Position numbers and translations under genes: made by a program
DNA from: a virus
DNA length: 28,587 nucleotides
Strand: one strand, 5' to 3'
IMG/VR virus record: IMGVR_UViG_3300044956_000680
Span: 1 to 28,587 of that record
Shown: in pieces, positions 22,276-28,587 of the stretch
How positions within the stretch are numbered: position 1 is the stretch's first letter
Layout: each line of letters starts with the position of its first letter
The notes under the pieces: generated by a model
The model's input: only the letters and a program-made list of their open reading frames with translations
Databases searched by the model: none
What the model was told of the DNA's origin: nothing

Positions 22276-22290
22276 ATTTGTACTGACTTA

Positions 22291-22325
22291 AAAATCCTCA
22301 CTGCTATATACAGTGAGGATTTTTT
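22291..22325 (+). terminator. Intrinsic terminator overlapping the ribosome site of the next gene
   Basis: AATCCTCACTG (22293-22303) pairs perfectly with CAGTGAGGATT (22311-22321) over a 7-base loop, followed by T at 22320-22325. The 3' arm contains GAGGA (22315-22319), the only Shine-Dalgarno of the gene starting at 22326, directly after the U-tract. Confidence 0.88.
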
Positions 22326-22913
22326 ATGACCATAGCAATCGTATTGGGAAACGGCCGTAGTAGAATGGGTATACCGCTTGATGCGCTCAAACAGCAGGGC
22401 ACTGTATATGCCTGCAACGCCATTTACAGAGAGTTCACTCCAGATGTACTCATAGCCACAGACATGCCCATAGCACAGGCTATACAAGAATCTGGATATG
22501 CACAGCAACACAGATTTTACACTCGAAAACCCATGCCCGGGCTTGGTGCGCAAAGACTAAGCAAAGAATACTATGGCTTCAGCTCGGGTCCCAACGCAGT
22601 GGGTCGTGCTTGTCAGGATGGTTACACTAGGATTTTCATGCTGGGTTTTGATCTTGGAACAACCAATGGACAGTTCAATAATATCTATGCTGACACTGAG
22701 TTTTATAAAAACAGCACCGCTCCGCCCACATTTGCTGGCAACTGGGTAAAACAGATAGCACAGATATGCAAAGATTACAGCACTTGTGAGTTTGTGCGTG
22801 TGATGGGCCCAGAAAGTGCCACCATACCAGCACTGGGAGAAATACCCAACATGCGCACAATGACAATTTTGGATTTCAAAGACCGCATAAATACTCCTAG
22901 AGGCCTGCTATGA
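22326..22913 (+). CDS. Rossmann-like protein (MptE/DUF115-like N-terminus)
   Basis: 195 residues. The N-terminal TIAIVLGNGRSRMGIPLDAL resembles the nucleotide-binding loop of MptE/DUF115-type proteins and sialyltransferase-like folds. It is followed by a strand-Asp pattern (TPDVLIATDMPIA) and a later FSSGPNAVGRACQDGYTRIF and MLGFDLGTTNG. Such proteins occur in marine T4-like phages between structural genes; a sugar-related role is possible but unproven. Its Shine-Dalgarno is buried in the terminator hairpin upstream, so translation from readthrough transcripts should be low. The stop overlaps the next ATG (ATGA), and the late promoter of the next gene lies inside its 3' end. Confidence 0.6.
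   Translation: MTIAIVLGNGRSRMGIPLDALKQQGTVYACNAIYREFTPDVLIATDMPIAQAIQESGYAQQHRFYTRKPMPGLGAQRLSKEYYGFSSGPNAVGRACQDGYTRIFMLGFDLGTTNGQFNNIYADTEFYKNSTAPPTFAGNWVKQIAQICKDYSTCEFVRVMGPESATIPALGEIPNMRTMTILDFKDRINTPRGLL
22886..22893 (+). promoter_or_regulatory. Late promoter octamer CATAAATA (fibre gene)
   Basis: CATAAATACT lies inside the 3' end of the previous gene, 17 bases before ATG 22910. The short leader carries AGAGG at 22899-22903. Confidence 0.65.
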
Positions 22914-23518
22914 CATCATACAAACGCATTGACGGTGATTATTACATCACCACTATTAATCCAGGGGACAATGTCTACATTCAAACCCATACAGTTGATG
23001 TAGCTGGTAACCTTACGGTGTCAGGAAACTTGACCTATATCAATGTTACAGAGCTCAACATCACTGATCCATTCATACTGGTCAACGCATCAAACACCGG
23101 TACTTATCAATCAAATTCTGGTTTGCTCACACATAAGACCAGCTCAGATTATGCAGGCATAAGATACAACAACAATTCAGGTAGCTGGGAGCTCAGTACC
23201 AGTACAGGCTCTAGCGGTACCACTGGCACTTGGAGTCCTATTCCTGCCGGTGCCAACACAGAGATACAATACAACAACGATGGCGCACTGGGGGCCAATG
23301 CCGCATTTAAGTTTGATTATGCAACCAGTCGCTTGACAATCAACGGTACTACAGTCTTGGGGTATACCAACATTCCGCCTGCAACTGTAGCAAACTCTGC
23401 TACAATGGTAGCAAACATTCCCGGCAGTGGTGGCACAGGTATCTATTTTAATAACAATAGCAATCAAGACGAGCTAATCAGCAAGAGCAAAGCCATTGTG
23501 TTTAGTATAATATTCTAA
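22910..23518 (+). CDS. Fibre-type structural protein with a GNL-EDP module
   Basis: 202 residues. The segment LTVSGNLTYINVTELNITDP (residues ~35-56) is the same module found twice in the 1329-residue fibre protein and again in the partial gene at the right edge. A second shared motif is AGANTEIQYNNDGALGANAA, which matches a stretch of the large fibre (SNTEIQFNFNSDFGASAN). It is rich in Asn, Thr, Ser and Gly and probably a trimeric beta fibre segment. The end (KSKAIVFSIIF) is hydrophobic. Starts in the stop of the previous gene. Confidence 0.7.
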   Translation: MTSYKRIDGDYYITTINPGDNVYIQTHTVDVAGNLTVSGNLTYINVTELNITDPFILVNASNTGTYQSNSGLLTHKTSSDYAGIRYNNNSGSWELSTSTGSSGTTGTWSPIPAGANTEIQYNNDGALGANAAFKFDYATSRLTINGTTVLGYTNIPPATVANSATMVANIPGSGGTGIYFNNNSNQDELISKSKAIVFSIIF

Positions 23519-23528
23519 GGAAATCAAA

Positions 23529-23843
23529 ATGACGATTCAAGTAGGCAACGTAACAACATCAGCCGCATCAGTGTACACCAGTTCAGGTAATACTGCTATT
23601 ACATTTTTGAGTCTGTGTAACTATTCTGCAGGCAACGTCACTGCTAATGTATACGTAGTACCAAGTGCAGGTTCAGCAGGCAACACTAATGTAATTATTA
23701 ACAACATCAACATTACAGTGGGTGACACATATCAACTGTATGCTGGTGCAGAAAAGTTGTTGTTGGAAAACGGCGATAGTGTACAAGTAGATGCCAACGT
23801 AAACAATGCCATCACAGCAGTTACCAGTTACGCATCAATCTAA
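23529..23843 (+). CDS. Small structural protein of the fibre cluster
   Basis: 104 residues, MTIQVGNVTTSAASVYTSSG onward, all beta-prone and rich in Asn, Val and Thr, with an ITFLSLCNYSAGNVTANVYV core. It resembles short beta-sandwich virion proteins encoded among tail fibre genes. AAGGA precedes the start. Its TAA overlaps the next ATG by one base (TAATG), so the next gene is coupled to it. Function within the virion is not known. Confidence 0.65.
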   Translation: MTIQVGNVTTSAASVYTSSGNTAITFLSLCNYSAGNVTANVYVVPSAGSAGNTNVIINNINITVGDTYQLYAGAEKLLLENGDSVQVDANVNNAITAVTSYASI

Positions 23844-24265
23844 TGGGATACTTTGTCAAAAATCGCAGGCTACAAAGTGGCAGTTCCAGCATCGTAGTGC
23901 CTGCTGGAGATTCTGCTGATCGTCCAGTGGCTCCGGTTTTTGGCAGTTTTCGATACAACACAGACATAGGCACATTGGAGTTTTTCAACGGTACTGTATT
24001 CAAACAAGTTGGTCTTGGCGGCGAGCTCAATGTTGACGTATACTCTACCACAGGCGATGGCTCAACACAGACATTCAGCCTAGCTAATACCACTGCCATA
24101 TCAGCCAACGATCAAGTCATAGTGTTTGTAGGGTCAATCTATCAAGCACCTACCACAAACTACATCATCACAGGAGCAGGTTATGACATAACTTTTGGAT
24201 CTGCACCGCCTGATGGTGAACCAATCAACGTCATCAGAAACCTCGTCGCACCCAGCCAGCCCTAG
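23843..24265 (+). CDS. Stand-alone copy of a tail-fibre module
   Basis: 140 residues. It aligns along nearly its whole length with residues ~929-1045 of the large fibre protein encoded next: VPAGDSADRP matches VPVGNTAQRP, FRYNTDIGTLEFFNGTVFKQ matches MRFNSTNLVLEIWDGTKWVL, and TGDGSTQTFSL with NDQVIVFVGSIYQ matches DGDGSTVAFVL with AGILVSVNGVSQI. It is therefore a structural domain made as a separate protein, perhaps a fibre-attachment or adaptor element. Confidence 0.7.
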   Translation: MGYFVKNRRLQSGSSSIVVPAGDSADRPVAPVFGSFRYNTDIGTLEFFNGTVFKQVGLGGELNVDVYSTTGDGSTQTFSLANTTAISANDQVIVFVGSIYQAPTTNYIITGAGYDITFGSAPPDGEPINVIRNLVAPSQP

Positions 24266-24267
24266 CC

Positions 24268-24275
24268 CATAAATA
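24268..24275 (+). promoter_or_regulatory. Late promoter octamer CATAAATA (large fibre)
   Basis: CATAAATACT ends 16 bases before ATG 24291. AGGG is in the leader. Confidence 0.7.
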
Positions 24276-24290
24276 CTAAAAGGGTGATCA

Positions 24291-27200
24291 ATGGCAATTC
24301 AAAGAGTTTCCGGCAATATTCTGCAGGACAACCTGCAACGTGGCGCTAATCTAAGTATTCAAGGTAATCTAGCCTATTTTGACGTGACCAACAATCGCGT
24401 TGGTATTCTCACGTCAGCTCCCCAGGACGAGTTTGAAGTTGTTGGCACAGCCAATGTGTCTAACGTGCGCATTACATCGGCCACTGCCAACAGTATTTTC
24501 TATGCAGGTGCTACACAACTGGCTCTGACCAGTTCTGCGTTTACTTTTGACGGTGTAAACGTATTTACATCAGGAAATGTACAAGCCATAGGCAACATTG
24601 AAGGTGGCAACATTATATCAGATGGTGCTGTTATTGGCAACGGCAAAATCAGTGGTAATCTTGTAGTTAACAATCTTACAGTTAACAACACTCTTTTGGG
24701 AAATATTATTTCCGCATCTGGTAATGTCACAGGCACAAACATCATATCCAACGCTGGTATCTTTGGAGCCACTGTCAACGTCACAGGTAATGCCAGTGTT
24801 GGTAACTTGACTATTACCAGTGCCACAGCCAACCGTTTATTATACACTGATACCACCAACAATGTTGCCACCACAAATAATTTAACGTTCGATGGCACAA
24901 CATTGATACTGACAGGCATAGCCAATGTTAGTTCTACAATGTTGGTTGGAAACCTTTACAGTACTGACGTGATCAATGCTGTGGGCAATATCACTGGTGC
25001 AAATATTGTATCCAATGCTGACATCAGTGGAGCCACACTTGGCATTGCCGGCAATGCGGCTGTGGGCAACATACTCACTGACGGCTATTACTTTGCCAAC
25101 GGTACCCCTGTGGATTTTCAACAACCCGCTGGTTCCAATACTGAAATACAGTTTAACTTCAACAGCGATTTTGGCGCATCTGCCAATCTAACCTACGACC
25201 AAGCCACAAACATATTCCAGGTTGGATTTGGAAACAACGGTATCATTCAAACTGATAGCCTCACAGTCACAGGTACCATAGTTGGTGACGATATCACTGC
25301 ACAAGGCAACCTACAAGTCAATGGTGATACCATAGTTGATGGTAATCTCACAGTCAACGGTGATTTGGTCTACAACAATGTGACCAATCTCAACATTGAA
25401 GACCCAATCATATCCATGGGTCGCGGTGCCAACAACACACCACTGGTCAGCAACGACAGCAAGGATCGTGGTGAACAACTTTGGTTTTACAACGGTATAG
25501 AAAAATCTGCGTTTATTGGTTATGATAACTCTGCTGGCAACCTCATAGCCGCAATAGATGTCTCTATAGCCAACGAAATAGTTACTATAAACCAGTATGG
25601 CACTTGGCAGACCGGAAATCTCTACGGCCAATCTGCGTTGATCACAGGCAACGTAGATGCAGCCAATATCAGTTCAACAGGAAACATTTTAGTAATCGGC
25701 AATGTCATTGCTGGCAACGTGATATCATCAGGTGCAGTGATTGGCAACGTTCAGATCACTGGTAACCTCACAGTGGCCAATCTCACAGTCACTGATTACT
25801 TCCTTGGTAACACAGTTAACATCAGCAATACTATAACTGCATTGGGAAATATCCAAGGTGGTAACTTGATATCAAATGCCAGTGTGTCTGCTGGAACCAC
25901 TATCAGTGCTACAGGTAACATCACTGGTGGCAATGTTGTTTCAAATGCTGCAATCAGCGCCACAACTACGGTCAGCGCCACTGGCAATATCACCGGTGGA
26001 AACTTAGTCAGTAACGCTGATATATCAGCTTCCAATGCTGTGTTTGCCAATGTTAATATTACTGGTGGCAACATCATATCCAACGGGTTTGCCAGTATAG
26101 CCACAACAGTGTCAGCCACAGGCAACATCACCGGTGGTAATATTGTATCTAATGCAAGAATAGTTGGAACCACACTAGACATCTATGGCGATACATTAGT
26201 GGCTGGTAACTTGACAGTTCAGGGCAACTTGACCTACATTAATATTGATGACTTACGAGTTGAAGATCCTGTCATCCAACTGGGTGGTGGAGCCAATGGC
26301 AATGCCCTGGTTACCAATGATGGCAAGGATCGTGGCACACTGCTCACCTACTATGCTACAGAACCAGGCAATGCGTTTGTAGGATGGAACAACAGTTCTG
26401 GCAATATGATCATTGCTGATGATGTATCTATCGCCAATGACATAATCACAGTCAATGCTTTTGGTACCTTCCAGGCTGGCAATATCTATGCTGAATCAGC
26501 AGTGATCAACGGCAATGTCAGTTTTGGTAATATATCAACACCGGGCCAAATTTCTGCTACCGGTAACATCACAGGTGGCAACCTAGTATCCAACGCTAAC
26601 ATTTCTGCAGCCACTGCTATCTTTGCCACTGGTAATATCACCGGTGGTAATGTTATCAGCAATGGTTTTGTAAGCGTGGCTACCGTAGTAAATGCCACAG
26701 GCAACATTACTGCTGGTAATGTTGTAAGCAATTCTGCTGTTTCAGCCGCTACTACGATTAGTGCCACGGGTAACATTACAGGCGGCAATATTGTCAGCAA
26801 TGCATTGGTCACAGGAGCCAATGTTCAGATTACTACACTCACACCTAACCGTGTAGTGTATGTTGGCACTGATGATTATTTGGTTGACAGTGCTAACTTT
26901 ACCTTTGATGGTGCCAATCTTATATTGTTGGGCCGTGCCAACATTGACAACATAACCATTGACGGTACAACCATTGTCAGCAATGCCAATGTTTCAATTG
27001 CAGCCACTTCTGGAAACATACTACTGACTCCTGGATCAACTGGCGTCACACAGATCAGTTCAACTACAGCACTCACAGTACCAGTAGGTAATACAGCCCA
27101 AAGACCTGGATATCCAGATCAAGGTGCGATGAGATTCAATAGTACCAATCTTGTCTTAGAAATCTGGGATGGTACTAAGTGGGTGTTGGTAGGACAGGAT

Positions 27201-28280
27201 CTAGCTATTTTGACCAGCCAAATCATCGACGGTGATGGTAGCACTGTGGCATTTGTGCTCAATAAGGATACCACCGCGGCCGGCATCCTGGTCAGTGTCA
27301 ACGGTGTGAGCCAGATTCCTGACGCAAGCTATGGGGTAACTGGAAATGTAATCACATTTACAGAAGCTCCACAAGTGTCAGATGCTGTGGAAGTACGTTT
27401 TCTGACCCAAATCACAACAGTGACTGAAATTACAAATATATTAGGCAATGCTATTGTAGCTGTTGCTGCCACTGTATCGCAGGTTGATATCACAGGTAAT
27501 CTGTTGCCCACTGCCAATGTGACCTACGATCTGGGAAGTTCAAGTCTGCGTTGGAAAGATGGATATTTTAGTGGTAACTCAATCACGTTAGGTAACATCG
27601 TACTGAAGAATACCACTGGAAATACATTGGCATTTTTTGGTCCAGATGGAACTACTCCTGCCACGATTTCCGCCCAGAACATTGACATTACAAATATTGC
27701 CAACGGAACTTCTAATGTACAGACACTGAGCTCTGGAACAGTGAATATCAGTGCTGGAGGCAATGCTAATGTAGTGTCAGTGGCCAACGGATCTGTGACA
27801 GTCAAAGCAGATATACTAAACGGACAAGCCAACGGCGTGGGCAATATTGGTAGTGCCAGCACTTATTTCAATACTGTATTTGCCAAAACTACATCTGCAC
27901 AGCACGCTGACTTGGCTGAATATTTTGAATGTGATGGATCCTACGACACTGGAACTGTGATGATTTTTGCTAGAGACACAGAAGTAACTAGGTCTTTGCA
28001 GTATGCTGATCAACGGTTGGCTGGCATTGTTTCTACAGATCCTGCATTTACTATGAATTCTTCACAGCCTGACTCTGTGCCCATTGCCATGGCTGGGCGT
28101 GTGCCTTGCTGGGTAGTGGGTCCTGTGACCAAAGGCGATGTTCTTACCACAAGTTCTCAAGCAGGTCACGCAGAATTGTTGAAAAACTCTGACTGGAAAC
28201 CAGGTGTTATAGTGGGCAAAGCATTGGAATCGGCACCTGCAGGCAGTCATAAAATCATGGTTGTGGTGGGTGCTTGGTAA
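24291..28280 (+). CDS. Large repetitive tail fibre protein
   Basis: 1329 residues, built mainly from degenerate ~20-residue units of the type SATGNITGGNIVSNA, which should wind as a trimeric beta-helical shaft. Two larger modules of ~120 residues (about 350-470 and 640-760) duplicate each other (NLNIEDPIISMGRGAN versus DLRVEDPVIQLGGGAN, each followed by a ND..KDRG motif). Residues ~929-1045 repeat the separate 140-residue protein encoded upstream. The last ~130 residues begin AQHADLAEYFECDGSYDTGT and continue with GIVSTDPAFTMNSS and RVPCWVVGPVTKGDVLTTSS; the DLAEYFE/GIVS pattern resembles the C-terminal chaperone-like domains (peptidase G2 type) of phage fibres and spikes. The receptor is unknown. 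Confidence 0.8.
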   Translation: MAIQRVSGNILQDNLQRGANLSIQGNLAYFDVTNNRVGILTSAPQDEFEVVGTANVSNVRITSATANSIFYAGATQLALTSSAFTFDGVNVFTSGNVQAIGNIEGGNIISDGAVIGNGKISGNLVVNNLTVNNTLLGNIISASGNVTGTNIISNAGIFGATVNVTGNASVGNLTITSATANRLLYTDTTNNVATTNNLTFDGTTLILTGIANVSSTMLVGNLYSTDVINAVGNITGANIVSNADISGATLGIAGNAAVGNILTDGYYFANGTPVDFQQPAGSNTEIQFNFNSDFGASANLTYDQATNIFQVGFGNNGIIQTDSLTVTGTIVGDDITAQGNLQVNGDTIVDGNLTVNGDLVYNNVTNLNIEDPIISMGRGANNTPLVSNDSKDRGEQLWFYNGIEKSAFIGYDNSAGNLIAAIDVSIANEIVTINQYGTWQTGNLYGQSALITGNVDAANISSTGNILVIGNVIAGNVISSGAVIGNVQITGNLTVANLTVTDYFLGNTVNISNTITALGNIQGGNLISNASVSAGTTISATGNITGGNVVSNAAISATTTVSATGNITGGNLVSNADISASNAVFANVNITGGNIISNGFASIATTVSATGNITGGNIVSNARIVGTTLDIYGDTLVAGNLTVQGNLTYINIDDLRVEDPVIQLGGGANGNALVTNDGKDRGTLLTYYATEPGNAFVGWNNSSGNMIIADDVSIANDIITVNAFGTFQAGNIYAESAVINGNVSFGNISTPGQISATGNITGGNLVSNANISAATAIFATGNITGGNVISNGFVSVATVVNATGNITAGNVVSNSAVSAATTISATGNITGGNIVSNALVTGANVQITTLTPNRVVYVGTDDYLVDSANFTFDGANLILLGRANIDNITIDGTTIVSNANVSIAATSGNILLTPGSTGVTQISSTTALTVPVGNTAQRPGYPDQGAMRFNSTNLVLEIWDGTKWVLVGQDLAILTSQIIDGDGSTVAFVLNKDTTAAGILVSVNGVSQIPDASYGVTGNVITFTEAPQVSDAVEVRFLTQITTVTEITNILGNAIVAVAATVSQVDITGNLLPTANVTYDLGSSSLRWKDGYFSGNSITLGNIVLKNTTGNTLAFFGPDGTTPATISAQNIDITNIANGTSNVQTLSSGTVNISAGGNANVVSVANGSVTVKADILNGQANGVGNIGSASTYFNTVFAKTTSAQHADLAEYFECDGSYDTGTVMIFARDTEVTRSLQYADQRLAGIVSTDPAFTMNSSQPDSVPIAMAGRVPCWVVGPVTKGDVLTTSSQAGHAELLKNSDWKPGVIVGKALESAPAGSHKIMVVVGAW
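24590..26820 (+). repeat. Degenerate ~60-base repeats encoding the fibre shaft
   Basis: Units coding for (A/T)TGNITGGNxVSNA recur every ~20 codons, most densely at 25900-26160 and 26560-26800. DNA copies differ by many synonymous changes, so the repeat is old and kept at protein level. Confidence 0.85.
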
Positions 28281-28316
28281 AAAACCATACACAAAACCAT
28301 TTTTTTTTAATGTGCC

Positions 28317-28324
28317 GGTAAATA
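28317..28324 (+). promoter_or_regulatory. Late promoter octamer GGTAAATA (right-edge fibre gene)
   Basis: GGTAAATA ends 28 bases before ATG 28352. The leader has AGAGGAG at 28334-28340. The same octamer variant drives the minus-strand gene at the left edge. Confidence 0.55.
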
Positions 28325-28344
28325 TTATCATAAAGAGGAGCGAC

Positions 28345-28371
28345 ATGTTTTATGCCAATCACACGAATTAA
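28345..28371 (+). other. 8-codon ORF overlapping the right-edge fibre start
   Basis: ATG 28345 (MFYANHTN, stop at 28369-28371) lies 4 bases after the Shine-Dalgarno and overlaps the fibre ATG at 28352 in another frame. Third case in the window of a short out-of-frame ORF over a true start. Confidence 0.3.
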
Positions 28372-28587
28372 AAATAACCAAGTTACCGATGCATCAGCCG
28401 GTAATATCTTCCTGGGTATCAATGCCGCAGTAAAACTGCAAGATCACTCAATTACTGCCGGAAAGATTGCTAACAGCCTGGTCTACGGATCAGACCTTAC
28501 TGTTACAGGCAACCTTACAGTCAATGGTCAAACCACAACCATAGACACTGTCAGTGTTGTTATTGAAGATCCTATTCTTTATTTGGC
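28352..28587 (+). CDS. Fibre-type structural protein, partial (runs off right edge)
   Basis: 78 complete codons, 3' end missing. It starts MPITRIKNNQVTDASAGNIF, then LQDHSITAGKIANSLVYG, a receptor-binding-tail-type N-terminus. The end, LTVTGNLTVNGQTTTIDT and VVIEDPILYL, is the same GNL-EDP module as in the genes at 22910 and 24291. The frame from ATG 28345 stops after 8 codons, so 28352 is the start, 11 bases from AGAGGAG. Probably another tail fibre. Confidence 0.75.
   Translation, partial: MPITRIKNNQVTDASAGNIFLGINAAVKLQDHSITAGKIANSLVYGSDLTVTGNLTVNGQTTTIDTVSVVIEDPILYL

Noticed and set aside
24590-26820. CRISPR-like or tandem DNA repeat array
   Set aside because: The repeats are in frame, diverged at synonymous sites and encode a regular fibre shaft; there are no constant direct repeats with unique spacers.
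28281-28312. Intrinsic terminator after the large fibre gene
   Set aside because: There is a T8 run, but the only stem (TGGT/ACCA) is four base pairs and lies too far from it.

Overview
This window is part of a tailed-phage genome of the T4 supergroup (a contractile-tailed myovirus). The gene order portal gp20 - small core protein - acidic core protein gp68 - protease gp21 - scaffold gp22 - major capsid gp23 is the T4 head module. The window also carries recognisable homologues of the late sigma factor gp55, the recombination nuclease gp47/gp46 and the baseplate protein gp26. The auxiliary genes (radical SAM enzymes, an amidinotransferase, sugar-transferase-like proteins) and fibres built from GN-rich repeats look like those of marine or freshwater T4-like phages more than enteric T4. 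The host cannot be named from this sequence. There are no rRNA, tRNA or CRISPR sequences.

Layout. (1) 1-501, minus strand: a structural-looking gene cut by the left edge. (2) 614-7881, plus strand: gp55, gp47, two AT-rich radical SAM genes, gp46, a third radical SAM gene, a GIY-YIG nuclease and a stub of an SGNH-hydrolase-like gene. Strong sigma70-like promoters precede gp55 and gp47. (3) 7882-8329: no protein gene, but dense in stem-loops, several with GNRA loops on the plus strand; I call it a candidate structured RNA of unknown family. (4) 8330-11714, minus strand: gp26, a gp51-like protein, an unknown, a GNAT-like protein, an amidinotransferase and a small DUF6614-like protein. (5) 11765-20048, plus strand: tape measure with a C-terminal metallopeptidase domain, then the head module, closed by an intrinsic terminator. 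(6) 20119-28587, plus strand: a 45-codon ORF, a glycosyltransferase-like gene, an abundant-looking virion protein, a Rossmann-like protein and a run of modular fibre proteins that continues past the right edge.

How it works together. gp55 is the sigma factor that in T4 reads TATAAATA late promoters. Matching octamers (consensus about NATAAATA or NATAAGTA) stand before most structural genes here, including both edge genes and the divergent tape-measure/gp26 junction. They fall into two classes: octamers 16 or more bases from the start codon, mostly with a Shine-Dalgarno sequence, and octamers only 6-8 bases from an ATG, with no Shine-Dalgarno. The second class predicts leaderless or nearly leaderless late mRNAs. 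gp46/gp47 process DNA ends for recombination. gp21 would mature the gp23/gp68/gp22 prohead.

The least expected items are the structured RNA region, the radical SAM genes woven into the gp47-gp46 operon, and the promoter-on-start-codon architecture.
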